Origin: Kiloniella litopenaei
GTDB lineage: Bacteria > Pseudomonadota > Alphaproteobacteria > Kiloniellales > Kiloniellaceae
NCBI RefSeq assembly: GCF_000982415.1
Contig: NZ_LANI01000003.1
Location: 1-64,000, forward strand
Direction: 5' to 3'
Length of the DNA: 64,000 bases
Made by a program: the position numbers and the translations under genes. The notes beneath the pieces are model-generated. The model was not told the origin of the DNA and made no database searches. It saw only the letters and a list, made by a program, of their open reading frames with translations. Positions 1-9,224 of the stretch are shown here, piece by piece; positions within the stretch are counted from its first letter, which is position 1; each line of letters opens with the position of its first letter.

Positions 1-14
1 ATGATTCCTACTGA

Positions 15-503
15 ACGCAAATCGCTCTAATCAGCGTTGCATCAATGCGTGCAGCAGGGAATTTACCTTTTTCAGCTCTGGCTGATACTGGCCTCGCCAA
101 AATAGAGAAGGCCCTGCCATCAGACAAAGTACGTGACTTGCGCAAGTTTTTGGACTGCCTGTACATCGGAAAGCTCTCACCACAGGTCGATATATCAGAT
201 ATGAAAGCTATCGATCCGGAACTCTTGCCAGCATTCGAGACAGCTTTTCTCAAACGACGGCACCTGACTTTCCAGTATCGCGATGCAAAAGGGATTATGA
301 CCACCCGAATTGTTGAACCCCAAGCGATGCTGATCCTACCACCACTTTGGTATCTGGTCGCCTGGGATCCCGAGCGTGAAGATTTTCGTCACTTTCGAAT
401 GGATCGTATCAGCAAGCCGACATACGTGGAAAATACAAGCTTCAGACCGCGACATGTTCCCTTCGAAAATCATGTCTCTCCAATGCGCGATTTATCTCGT
501 TAA
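15..503 (+). pseudogene. WYL-domain transcriptional regulator, C-terminal part, possibly frameshifted
   Basis: The open frame encodes the linker and WYL domain of a DeoR/YafY-like regulator: an ALAKIE-like helix ending in ALP, then LTFQYRD, TTRIVEPQAM and PLWYLVAWD, which are typical WYL sequences. Full-length members are about 230 aa with an N-terminal winged helix, which is not in this window. The frame is closed by TGA at 12-14, yet frame 1 just before it reads MIPTE, the sort of sequence expected upstream of TQIALIS. This suggests a small frameshift near 13-18. The first in-frame ATG (45) lies inside the conserved linker and is a poor start. It converges with glcF. Without the upstream DNA I cannot decide between a broken gene, a sequencing error and an odd homologue. 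Confidence 0.6.
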
Positions 504-525
504 CTTCAGAAGACTTATGCGCTGA

Positions 526-1830
526 TTACTCCAAAACTTCTGGCTTGGGTCCACCTGTGGCCCAGTCGATCAGTTCCACGTTATGAACAACAGGAATATC
601 TGTTCCCGATGATATCTGGCACTGGCACCCGATGTTTCCAGTGGCAATAATATCCGGCGTCAGTGTTTCAATATTTTTGACTTTGCGGTCCCGGAGCTTC
701 TCGGCCAATTCAGGCTGCATGATGTTATAGGTCCCCGCCGAGCCACAACACAGGTGCCCTTCGGGTACATCGCGAACGACAAAGCCAGCGCCGGTTAAAA
801 GCTCTTTTGGTTGCCTGGTAATTTTTTGGCCGTGCTGAATAGAACAGGGGGCATGATAGGCAACTATCTTTGCCGGCTGATCTTGTTCTTCTTTATCCGC
901 CAACGTCAAAGGTTCAAGCTCTGCCAGATATTCTGTGATATCTTTTGCAAGGTCAGAAATCTTTGCCGCACGCTCGGCCCAATCAGGATCATTACGCAGC
1001 ATAAAACCATAGTCTTTTATGGTTGTTCCACACCCGGACGCATTGGTAATAATGGCATCCAGCCCCTCACCGTCGATTTCAGTCATCCAGCCTTGAATAG
1101 CGGCTTTCATCTGCTGTTCCGCCATTGTCTCTTTGCCCATATGGTGGACAAGTGATCCACAGCACCTCACACCTTTGGCGATAACAACTTCGATACCGTG
1201 ACGCGTCAGAAGCCTGACCGTTGCTTCATTTATCGAAGGCGCAAGAACAGTCTGTGCACAGCCTGACAGCAATGCCACGCGCCCTTTCTTCTTCCCAACA
1301 GCTTTGAATGTTTGAGGTTGATCCACAACACTTGCAGCGGGGAGATCCTTTGGCGCAAGATCAACCAGCGCCTTTACCCGACCTGACACAAAGGGCTTCA
1401 CAAGCGGCTTTGTCAAAGAAGCGATGTTCAAAGCGCCCCGAAACCAGAAGGGCCGAGGGATAAGGTAACTCAGAAGATTGCGTAATAACCTCTCAAACAA
1501 AGGGCGCTTATAGGTATGTTCAACATGATTACGGGCGTGATCCACCAGATGCATATAGTTCACACCTGACGGACAGGTCGTCATACACGATAGACAGGAC
1601 AAACAACGGTCGAGATGCTTTGTTACCTCTGCCGTTGCCGCAACGCCTTCTTCCAGCATACCCTTGATCAAATAAATCCGCCCTCGGGGGCTATCTAACT
1701 CATCCCCCAACAAGACATAAGTCGGACAAGTCGCCGTGCAAAACCCGCAGTGCACACATTTTCGCAAAATGCTCTCTGCTTCTTCTATATTTGGGTCCGC
1801 CAACTGTGCGAGAGAAAAATTGGTTTGCAT
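526..1830 (-). CDS. glcF: Glycolate oxidase iron-sulfur subunit GlcF
   Basis: Electron-transfer subunit of the GlcDEF glycolate dehydrogenase, which oxidises glycolate to glyoxylate at the membrane. Of 434 aa, the N-terminus carries two ferredoxin-type 4Fe-4S motifs (C25, C28, C31, C35 and C76, C79, C82, C86). Two CCG-domain signatures follow, CCGSLVHHMG and CCGSAGTYNI, as expected for the heterodisulfide-reductase-like C-terminal half. It is the last gene of the minus-strand glcD-glcE-glcF operon, 9 bp behind glcE. Length and motif order are normal for the family. Confidence 0.95.
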   Translation of the reverse strand: MQTNFSLAQLADPNIEEAESILRKCVHCGFCTATCPTYVLLGDELDSPRGRIYLIKGMLEEGVAATAEVTKHLDRCLSCLSCMTTCPSGVNYMHLVDHARNHVEHTYKRPLFERLLRNLLSYLIPRPFWFRGALNIASLTKPLVKPFVSGRVKALVDLAPKDLPAASVVDQPQTFKAVGKKKGRVALLSGCAQTVLAPSINEATVRLLTRHGIEVVIAKGVRCCGSLVHHMGKETMAEQQMKAAIQGWMTEIDGEGLDAIITNASGCGTTIKDYGFMLRNDPDWAERAAKISDLAKDITEYLAELEPLTLADKEEQDQPAKIVAYHAPCSIQHGQKITRQPKELLTGAGFVVRDVPEGHLCCGSAGTYNIMQPELAEKLRDRKVKNIETLTPDIIATGNIGCQCQISSGTDIPVVHNVELIDWATGGPKPEVLE

Positions 1831-1839
1831 TTGTCTCTC

Positions 1840-3045
1840 CTACAGATCTGCGTATAAACGGCCAGGATTCAGGATCGCTTTGGGGTCAAAGTTATCCTTT
1901 ATGCGCTTCATCAAGGCATGTTCACCCGGATCAAGAGGATGTTGAGGGCTTTCAGTATCTTCGATGTCTTTGGCTGGTCTGACTAAAGTTGCGTGTCCGC
2001 CCATGCTCTTTAAAGCATCTCGAAGCACTGCGGCATTGTGATCTCCGGTTAGTGACAACCAGACAAGTCCCCCAGCCCAGTCATAGAAATACTCGGACTG
2101 ATCTTCGAGTTTTAAGCCCTCGACAAAAGTACTTCCTTGCGCTGGCGGCAGCGATATTCGCCAAATAGATCTTTCCTCTGATACCGACAGAATATCTGCA
2201 TCACGAAGCTTTTGCCATAAAGTTCGACTTTCAGGATCAGCAATCAAACTTCCCTTACCAAAATCGTTCAAAAGTGATGCCAGTTTGTTTGCCCTGTAAG
2301 TGATTGACGGGCCATGTCCCTCTAACCTGAACAGTGTTATCGCTCGATCATTGGTACCAAGCGAAATTCTGGTCACAATTCCCTGTGGTATATGCGCCGC
2401 CGAAGAAACTTCACACGAAGAATTCAAAGCGACCGACATTGCCTTGTTTGCCTGTTCATCTGAAAGTCCGTAGAGGGCATAGCTGTTTTCCTCTGGTGGG
2501 GCAGGCAATACCTTGATGGTAATATCACTCATAACCGCCAGGGTCCCATAAGACCCAGCCATAAGCTTCATGAGATCATAGCCCGTTACATTCTTGACCA
2601 CTCGGCCACCGGACTTGAAGGTCTCGCCCCGCCCGGAAACACCCGAAAACCCCAAAAAATGATCTCTGGCAGCGCCAGCTTTTAGCCGACGGGGACCTGA
2701 CAGGTTACAGGCAACCATACCGCCAATTGTTCCTGCATTGGCCGTCCCCTTTAGAAGAGCTCCATAGTCCATAGGCTCAAACGCCATATACTGTTTATGC
2801 TTGATAAGTTCATCCTGAATTTCAATAAGCGATGTACCTGCCCGCGCTGACAAGACCAGCTCTTCGGGTTCGTACATGGTAATACCAGTTAACGCAGATA
2901 CATCCAGTTGATGATCTGCTTTCACAGATCGACCAAGCTTCTGCTTACTTCCAGAGCCGATAATCTCCATAGGCTCTTCTTGTGACAAAGCCCATTTAAT
3001 GGCTTCTTCCAATTGGTCTGCGTTCTCAGGCTTGATATGGCTCAT
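1840..3045 (-). CDS. glcE: Glycolate oxidase FAD-binding subunit GlcE
   Basis: Second flavin subunit of glycolate dehydrogenase, 401 aa. It is a truncated relative of GlcD with the FAD-binding-4 (PCMH/BBE-like) fold: GTANAGTIGGMVACNLSG around residues 105-120 and RVVKNVTGYDLMKLMAGSYG are the flavin-binding stretches. The C-terminal NPGRLY resembles the end of GlcD. Spacing to glcF is 9 bp and to glcD 68 bp, so the three are very likely one transcript. No GlcC regulator is adjacent. Confidence 0.93.
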   Translation of the reverse strand: MSHIKPENADQLEEAIKWALSQEEPMEIIGSGSKQKLGRSVKADHQLDVSALTGITMYEPEELVLSARAGTSLIEIQDELIKHKQYMAFEPMDYGALLKGTANAGTIGGMVACNLSGPRRLKAGAARDHFLGFSGVSGRGETFKSGGRVVKNVTGYDLMKLMAGSYGTLAVMSDITIKVLPAPPEENSYALYGLSDEQANKAMSVALNSSCEVSSAAHIPQGIVTRISLGTNDRAITLFRLEGHGPSITYRANKLASLLNDFGKGSLIADPESRTLWQKLRDADILSVSEERSIWRISLPPAQGSTFVEGLKLEDQSEYFYDWAGGLVWLSLTGDHNAAVLRDALKSMGGHATLVRPAKDIEDTESPQHPLDPGEHALMKRIKDNFDPKAILNPGRLYADL

Positions 3046-3113
3046 GAAACTCTCGTAACTTTTTTATTATTTTTTTTAATCTTTATTTCTAGGTACATAG
3101 CTCCAGAAAAGCT

Positions 3114-4601
3114 CTAGAAGCGGGGAATGTCGGGAAAGGGCAACTTTCCTTTATGAATGTGCATACGGCCCAGTTCAGCACAGCGATGTAGTTCTGGAAA
3201 AACCTTGCCCGGGTTTAACAATGCCTTGCTATCAAACGCACATTTCACCCTTAACTGTTGCTTGAGGTCAATCTCGTTAAACATTTCCGGCATCAGATCC
3301 CGCTTTTCCACACCAACGCCATGCTCTCCGGTTAAAACACCACCAACCTCGACACAGAGTCTCAAGATATCCGACCCAAAATCTTCAGCCTTTTCCAACT
3401 CCCCCGGATTATTCGCATCATACATGATCAAAGGGTGCAGGTTACCATCGCCAGCATGAAAGACATTGGCAACTCTCAAGCCATAATGCTCGCTCATTTC
3501 TCGCATGCGCTTGAGGACAAGGGGAAGCTTGTTCCGCGGGATTGTCCCATCCATACAATAATAGTCTGGTGTTAAACGACCTACTGCCGGAAATGCCGCT
3601 TTACGGCCAGCCCAGAACAGTTGCCGTTCTTCTTCATTCTGGCTAATGCGGCTGGTAATCGCCCCGCATTTCGTTGCGATTGCTGATACTTCATCAATCA
3701 GATAATCAACTTCGGCCTGAGGACCATCCAGCTCTACGATCAGAAGTGCCTCGACATCCAGAGGATAGCCCGCATTTACAAAAGCTTCCGCAGCCTCGAT
3801 AGCTGGTTTATCCATCATCTCCATGCCACCGGGCACAATGCCATCGGATATGATTGCAGCAACACAATCACCGGCACTCTCGGAACTGGAAAACCCCAGC
3901 AAGAGTGCTCGTGCTGTTTCCGGTTTCGGCAAGATACGCACAGTTACTTCGGTCACGACCCCAAGAAGTCCTTCGGAACCGGTCATGAGTCCCAGAAGAT
4001 CATACCCCGGACTATCCAGGTGTTTTCCGCCAAACCTTAAAACCGTCCCATCAATCAGGACCATTTCAATACCCAAGAGGTTATTTGTGGTCAGACCGTA
4101 TTTCAGACAATGCACACCACCTGCATTTTCGGCAACATTCCCTCCAATAGAACACGCTATCTGGCTGGAAGGATCTGGTGCATAGTAAAACCCTTTTCCC
4201 TCGACCGCTTTTGTGATCCCCAAGTTCGTGACCCCGGGTTGGACCACTGCGCAACGGTTGTCATAATCAACTTCGACAACCTTGTTGAACTTGCCCATAC
4301 ACAGTAAAATTGCATCAGCCAGCGGCAACGCCCCACCCGATAAGGATGTTCCCGATCCACGAGGCACAACTTTAATGCCATTGGCATGACAATAGGCCAT
4401 AACCTGGCTGACCTGTTCAACGGTTTGAGGTAACACAGCCATCAAGGGAGGTTGTCGATAGGCCGTTAGGCCATCTGATTCATATACCTGTAATTCCCGA
4501 TCACTTAAGATCACGCCTTCCCCGGGAACAATCTCCCTCAGGGTTTCAGCAATCTCATCTCTTTTAGCCACGATCGACTGATCAGGATCAGGCATCTTCA
4601 T
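3114..4601 (-). CDS. glcD: Glycolate oxidase subunit GlcD (FAD-linked oxidase)
   Basis: Catalytic FAD subunit of glycolate dehydrogenase, 495 aa, normal for GlcD. It shows the FAD-binding-4 domain (PRGSGTSLSGGALPLADAIL, IGGNVAENAGGVHCLKYG, YDLLGLMTGSEGLLGVVTEV) and the C-terminal FAD-oxidase domain with FHAGDGNLHPLIMYD and LTGEHGVGVEKRDLM, including the conserved histidines. It is the first gene of the operon. The ATG start follows a GAGAAACCAG stretch. Oxidation of glycolate would feed glyoxylate metabolism, but no malate synthase gene is in view. Confidence 0.95.
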   Translation of the reverse strand: MKMPDPDQSIVAKRDEIAETLREIVPGEGVILSDRELQVYESDGLTAYRQPPLMAVLPQTVEQVSQVMAYCHANGIKVVPRGSGTSLSGGALPLADAILLCMGKFNKVVEVDYDNRCAVVQPGVTNLGITKAVEGKGFYYAPDPSSQIACSIGGNVAENAGGVHCLKYGLTTNNLLGIEMVLIDGTVLRFGGKHLDSPGYDLLGLMTGSEGLLGVVTEVTVRILPKPETARALLLGFSSSESAGDCVAAIISDGIVPGGMEMMDKPAIEAAEAFVNAGYPLDVEALLIVELDGPQAEVDYLIDEVSAIATKCGAITSRISQNEEERQLFWAGRKAAFPAVGRLTPDYYCMDGTIPRNKLPLVLKRMREMSEHYGLRVANVFHAGDGNLHPLIMYDANNPGELEKAEDFGSDILRLCVEVGGVLTGEHGVGVEKRDLMPEMFNEIDLKQQLRVKCAFDSKALLNPGKVFPELHRCAELGRMHIHKGKLPFPDIPRF

Positions 4602-4734
4602 CTGGTTTCTCCCGGATTTATTATTCTGGCCCTAGCCTCGCCTAACTTCGCGATAAGAACAAGCCCGGAGATAAAGAGTTTCTGTCACAGTATTTGAGAC
4701 AGATAGTCATATTTGAAGTGTATCAGGTAAAAAA

Positions 4735-4773
4735 AGAAAAAACCGCTCTCTCTAACGAGAGGCGGTTTTTTTC
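4735..4773 (-). terminator. Rho-independent terminator downstream of rpmJ
   Basis: Stem 4741-4752 / 4757-4767 (AACCGC, bulged T, CTCTC pairing with GAGAGGCGGTT), loop TAAC. It is flanked by an A-tract on one side and a T-tract on the other, so it can act in both directions. On the minus strand it follows rpmJ. Confidence 0.85.
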
Positions 4774-4811
4774 TTAACTTCATTCTGACCGAACAGTCAG
4801 ACTGAACAAGA

Positions 4812-4937
4812 TTAGCCCTGACGCGCTTTAAAGCGAGGGTTTTTCTTGTTGATGACATAAACCCGGCCGCGACGACGAACAACACGGCAGTTCTTATCGC
4901 GCAGCTTGGCAGTCTTCAGAGAGTTTACAACTTTCAT
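4812..4937 (-). CDS. rpmJ: 50S ribosomal protein L36 (RpmJ, 41 aa)
   Basis: A 41-aa basic protein starting [20 protein letters not shown] and ending [10 protein letters not shown]. This is the longer L36 form common in alphaproteobacteria, in which most zinc-ligand cysteines are missing (only one Cys here, at residue 17). L36 binds 23S rRNA in the large subunit. It is monocistronic, as is usual for this stand-alone L36, with its own terminator at 4735-4773. Confidence 0.95.
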   Translation of the reverse strand: MKVVNSLKTAKLRDKNCRVVRRRGRVYVINKKNPRFKARQG

Positions 4938-5110
4938 GGTCCTACCTTTGGCAAAAAATGTGCCCGCTGATCGGGCTGTCGAGAAGCCCGGACAATATGT
5001 AAGGACCTCTTGAATGTCAACTGCCTGATCAAACAGTGTGAAAACTGAGCGCTTCTATACGCAACTTTTCGGATAAACAAAAGGGAAAAGAGACTCTTTT
5101 TTTGGATTCT

Positions 5111-6049
5111 TTACCAATCAGACAGCATTTGTGTCTGAGATTGTCTGATTGCCAGGAAGCGATAGAGTCTGATCGTTCCGGATTCAAGAGCATGTGTACG
5201 ACGCGCCCATAACTCCATCTCGCTAACCAAGACCTCTTCCATCTTCTTGTCAGCGCCCTTTTCTTTCATCTGGCTCAAATAATCGGCCCAGCCACTTTTA
5301 ACCATTTCCAGATAGCGATCTGTCATATCTTCAAAAATGCGACTTTGAACATTACCAGCTGTAAAGCCTTTTTCATATTCCAGCTTAGTCCAGATTTGAA
5401 GACTATCACCTTCGCCCTCTTTCCATGATTTCAATATTTCTTCATCAGGTTCATCGTCCACAATAAAATCGGTAAAGAGGAATTGCCCACCATCCTTCAA
5501 GGCACGGCAAGTATCTTTGAAAAACTGTTCTTTGTTCTGAATTGTATAAAGAGATTCTTTTGAGAAAATACAATCAAAAGATTTGGGCTTGAATTCAAAT
5601 TTTTCAGGATCAAAAGCCAGAACAGGTGCCTTTTTTGCCATCCCGGCCATCGTCGAGATTTCCATTCCTGCCTCGACCATTTCATGTTCGCGCTCCATAC
5701 AGGTCACCCAAACACCAAACTTATCGGACATCGTTCGGCCGACACCACCAAGACCCGCGCCAATATCCAGTACATTTTTAGAAGGGTCCAAGCCGAAAGG
5801 CTTAATCAACTCTTCGATATATTCTTCATCTCCGGGAGAAGCATTCCCTTCCCCCCAAACGTCCTGAATCAACTGAATACGAAGGTTTTCCCACTCGTGA
5901 TTATCTGCACGAACATCGTGTTCTTTGATCGCGGGCATTGGCGGTGCTTTCGGCACAATGCGTAACTCATACCCGAACCACCAAGCCTTCAATCGATCAA
6001 AGAACGATATCTGGCCCTTCATGACTTGTGTATTGGCTGATTTTGCCAT
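5111..6049 (-). CDS. SAM-dependent methyltransferase of unknown substrate
   Basis: 312 aa with a class I methyltransferase fold. Motif I is VLDIGAGLGGVGRTM (about residue 95), followed by an acidic residue after the second strand (CMEREHEM), then FDCIFSKESLYTI and GGQFLFTDFIVDDE as post-I and motif II regions. About 90 residues precede the fold and a long helical tail follows it. There is no signal peptide or membrane segment. The general layout recalls phosphoethanolamine or sarcosine-type N-methyltransferases, but I cannot assign a substrate. It stands alone between rpmJ and the Tad-like operon. Confidence 0.75.
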   Translation of the reverse strand: MAKSANTQVMKGQISFFDRLKAWWFGYELRIVPKAPPMPAIKEHDVRADNHEWENLRIQLIQDVWGEGNASPGDEEYIEELIKPFGLDPSKNVLDIGAGLGGVGRTMSDKFGVWVTCMEREHEMVEAGMEISTMAGMAKKAPVLAFDPEKFEFKPKSFDCIFSKESLYTIQNKEQFFKDTCRALKDGGQFLFTDFIVDDEPDEEILKSWKEGEGDSLQIWTKLEYEKGFTAGNVQSRIFEDMTDRYLEMVKSGWADYLSQMKEKGADKKMEEVLVSEMELWARRTHALESGTIRLYRFLAIRQSQTQMLSDW

Positions 6050-6257
6050 CTAAGCAGTGCTCCTCATGCCCAGAAGGCTACCGTACTTATACTTGAACCA
6101 CAAACGCGAACAACCTCATCTCTTATATAACCACTAGCTTAGTGGCCGCCCCCAAGGATGTTTTTTCATGGCGCAATTAACTCACGCATCTTATTTTTGC
6201 ATGAAATTCATTATTACAGTAAATATTTATACAAACATTAATAACAATATTTCTGGA

Positions 6258-6875
6258 TTATGGGCAACCATCTGTTTGCCCTGGGTCACGTTGAATTGAT
6301 ATCAAGGCTGATATACGTGGGCTATGAATAGCTGCCCGTGTTATTTGAGTACTTTGAATAATGTTATCGAAAATTAATGGCTCGTAATCATAAAACACTT
6401 CAGCAATGATAATATTATCCAACGGATCAACAACCAGACCGTTCGGGATCGTTGCTGTTGTCCCCGCAAGTCCTACAGAGCCAGAAACAGACAGATTGCC
6501 CGCGCCACATTGTCTCCAGTTTACTTCTGGTGGATTTACCCCTGTACCACTGACAGAAGAAACAATAATGATCCCGTTTGCCCCTAAATCAAATGGATGA
6601 ATTATATAGTCAGCAGCCGTAAAAATCACATCCATCTCTGTGGCAGACATATTCCGGGATTGCGTAACCAAATCGCTGATCTCAGCTGTTAAACGCAATA
6701 TCTTATGCTGTATCCAGATATAACGGCTCATTTCAATCGCGCCCGTCAAGATGATCAGCAATATTGGCAAAATCAGTGCCAATTCAACAAGCGCAACGCC
6801 TCTGTCACACCCCTTAAAACGTCGGAAAAGCCTATAGTATCTCATGGGAATATTGGAAAAAATGCACATCAGCAC
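6258..6875 (-). CDS. TadE-like pseudopilin / pilus assembly protein
   Basis: 205 aa. After a short basic leader it has the TadE hallmark: CDRGVALVELALILPILLII, a Glu at +5 of a hydrophobic helix behind a Gly-containing cleavage region, then a single membrane segment and an extracytoplasmic domain of about 150 residues. TadE-like minor pseudopilins are processed by a TadV/CpaA prepilin peptidase. It is the last gene of a three-gene minus-strand operon and overlaps the upstream gene by 7 bp. The rest of the Tad machine is not in this window. Confidence 0.85.
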   Translation of the reverse strand: MLMCIFSNIPMRYYRLFRRFKGCDRGVALVELALILPILLIILTGAIEMSRYIWIQHKILRLTAEISDLVTQSRNMSATEMDVIFTAADYIIHPFDLGANGIIIVSSVSGTGVNPPEVNWRQCGAGNLSVSGSVGLAGTTATIPNGLVVDPLDNIIIAEVFYDYEPLIFDNIIQSTQITRAAIHSPRISALISIQRDPGQTDGCP

Positions 6876-7474
6876 GATGCACCTCCTCCATAAGGCTCGT
6901 TTCTTACCGCCACACTTGCGCGCAACTTAACCTTACCGTTTTCACCAATCAGATGCGCAATATATCCCGTAATCAATTGTGTCTCGTGCTCAACGGTATA
7001 GAGAACCACTTCAGATCCATTCCCGGCCCCATCGAACCCGGCATCGGAATCCCAAGCCCCATTACAATTCAAATCAGTAAAGGCTTCGCCGCCGTCATAT
7101 ATATTATTCCCATTGGCATCAACGTAGGGTTCCGGATCACCAATGGCGTCAAAATCCTCATAAACCAATGTTGAAAGCTCATCTGCCTGTACCTGCACAA
7201 AACCAGCACCATGAAGATTAATGGTTTCCAGAATTTTTTCTTCTTTGGTTACACCCGGATCAAGATCACCAGTAACACCATAACGTGCGGCTTCCCTTAA
7301 TCCGCCCTCAAGAAGAATTGTTGCAAAATATACCCCCCCTAAATCAAAAACGCCCAAAACGAGTGTCAAAAAAATAGGCAGCCCAAGAGCATACTCCAAT
7401 GCAACAGCACCCCTGTTACATTTTTTGAATTTTTTGATCAGACTTTTCTGATAAAGGTATCGAATAAAGGTCAT
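6869..7474 (-). CDS. TadE-like pseudopilin, second copy
   Basis: 201 aa, same architecture as its downstream neighbour: basic leader, CNRGAVALEYALGLPIFLTL with the conserved Glu, one membrane helix, then an exported domain. Residues near 110-150 contain an Asp/Asn-rich segment (DANGNNIYDGGEAFTDLNCN) that looks like an EF-hand-type or dockerin-like calcium loop, unusual for a TadE protein. It overlaps the TadG-like gene by 4 bp (translational coupling) and the next TadE gene by 7 bp. Confidence 0.85.
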   Translation of the reverse strand: MTFIRYLYQKSLIKKFKKCNRGAVALEYALGLPIFLTLVLGVFDLGGVYFATILLEGGLREAARYGVTGDLDPGVTKEEKILETINLHGAGFVQVQADELSTLVYEDFDAIGDPEPYVDANGNNIYDGGEAFTDLNCNGAWDSDAGFDGAGNGSEVVLYTVEHETQLITGYIAHLIGENGKVKLRASVAVRNEPYGGGASC

Positions 7475-8856
7475 TTTGATATTCTTAGCTCAGACAGCTC
7501 GGTGCCAATTTTTTCAAAAGCTTTTTCCAACTCAGCCGCACTATCTGCTTTGAAATAATATGGCGCCGTGGTTGCACTCGCGACACTTTTCATCAAACTT
7601 GTTTCAACGTGATATTCAACAACATAGATATCCACACCCGTTGCCTTGACCTGATCAGCAACTGCAGACAAACGACTATTCATCTGGTTAACACTAAGAT
7701 CGCCTCTGTACGCGTCGCGATATGAACTCGTATTCAGGCCATCGGTCATAATGACAATTGCGCGTCTAAGATTGCTTTTTGTACTTGCCTGATTGTAAGG
7801 CTCACCCGGCATCAGCGCACGCCACGCCCAAACCAACCCCTGGGCAATCGTTGTTGTTCCTGTCGGACTTTCAAGTTCATCAATCGCGTCTGTTGCGTGA
7901 CTTTTAGTACCCGATAATTTTGAAATACCCCATGCAGGACAACGAACCGTATACAATGACCCATTACTCGGGTTCACAACCCTTCTGGGCATTGGCTCCC
8001 AACCTTCCCAGGTCACGCCCCCGACATCGGCATCATACAAAAGATGATCAGCATCATCATCATTACTGTTATCAGTGTAGCGGGCATAAGCACAGCCCCG
8101 CCAATCACTATCCGGTTCGGTGATAAATGGCACGGGGGAATTATTTGTATACCAATGACCGTCCACAAAGGTATTCAATGCAGAATCATAAGTTACACCG
8201 CGTTCAGCAACATTGACAGCAGCAGACCAAGGGACGAGGCCAACTTGAAGATTTTCACTTTCAGTTTCGTTACCAAATAGCTTGTTAACTAGAATTTCAG
8301 CAGCATCTTTGGCAGAGCTTAACCGAGTACCTGACCCATCAGAACTGCCCATTGACCCAGTGGTATCAATCGAAATCACCACATCCAAAGGTGTAATTAG
8401 CCGTGTCACTTCGGCGCTTGCCCCCACAGACATGGTCTCTTCACCCAAAACACTCATCAAGGTGGTGTCTAACAGTGCCGTCGCTGAGACAGTCACTTTG
8501 GTACCATTGTCACTGATAATCGGTGTCGCCAGCGTAATATCAGCGTTCATAAACTCGCTTGGAAAATTCGCATCAAAATACTTGGTGAATTCGGCTTGTA
8601 GCTTAACAACGTTGTCCGCATAAGGCGCCGCAGCCAAAGCAGATGCATCCAGTGCTTGGCTCAAACGCGCCTTAACCACATAGCCACGACCAATATCAAC
8701 CCCCAAGCCAACCATCGCTATAAGAGGGACAACAACCACACCAAAGTTAATAAATATGGATCCCTTTTCACACTGATAACATGCCCCCGCCACCTGTTTG
8801 ATGCGTATGACGAGGCTCATAAATGTTGTTATCAATGCCGAAAAAGGTTTCATCAC
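7471..8856 (-). CDS. TadG-like pilus protein with von Willebrand factor A domain
   Basis: 461 aa. The N-terminal Flp/TadG-type segment (CEKGSIFINFGVVVVPLIAM, then GVDIGRGYVVKARLSQALDA) spans the membrane. A VWA domain follows: VVISIDTTGSMGSSDGSG supplies the MIDAS motif, and AIVIMTDGLNTSS the second metal-contact strand. VWA-TadG proteins are exported and thought to act in adhesion or surface assembly. It is the first gene of the operon with two TadE genes. The 368-bp region upstream separates it from a divergent TSUP gene. Confidence 0.88.
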   Translation of the reverse strand: MMKPFSALITTFMSLVIRIKQVAGACYQCEKGSIFINFGVVVVPLIAMVGLGVDIGRGYVVKARLSQALDASALAAAPYADNVVKLQAEFTKYFDANFPSEFMNADITLATPIISDNGTKVTVSATALLDTTLMSVLGEETMSVGASAEVTRLITPLDVVISIDTTGSMGSSDGSGTRLSSAKDAAEILVNKLFGNETESENLQVGLVPWSAAVNVAERGVTYDSALNTFVDGHWYTNNSPVPFITEPDSDWRGCAYARYTDNSNDDDADHLLYDADVGGVTWEGWEPMPRRVVNPSNGSLYTVRCPAWGISKLSGTKSHATDAIDELESPTGTTTIAQGLVWAWRALMPGEPYNQASTKSNLRRAIVIMTDGLNTSSYRDAYRGDLSVNQMNSRLSAVADQVKATGVDIYVVEYHVETSLMKSVASATTAPYYFKADSAAELEKAFEKIGTELSELRISK

Positions 8857-9224
8857 TAGCTCACCCTAATAAATTGGAGCCCTTCGAAATGTCCTGCATC
8901 TCTTTTGATGCCATCACCCAATTCACTAAATTTCAATTAGCTCACTTTGCACTTTTACCAATCCAAAATTAAAAAATGATTAACGCTAACCCATTATAAA
9001 AAAACAATAATTTAGGTAAAATTTGATATTTATTTTCTTGTAAAAATAAACATAACAATAACAAGCCTCTACCGCCCTGTTATTGCCTTGCTTCCTGATA
9101 TAGATTTTAAAAATCTCGTTTCGCAGGGAATTCATCTGCAAAAAAATACAAGATGCATTTCGTCGAGCATTCCGCTAGTAGAGATAACACCAACAAAGAT
9201 GAGAAATGAACGACGAATTTTCTG
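8857..9224. other. Intergenic region, 368 bp, no gene seen
   Basis: AT-rich divergent spacer between the TadG-like operon (minus) and the TSUP permease (plus). I see no credible ORF with a ribosome-binding site and no strong hairpin. It presumably holds both promoters, but I cannot place them. Confidence 0.5.
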
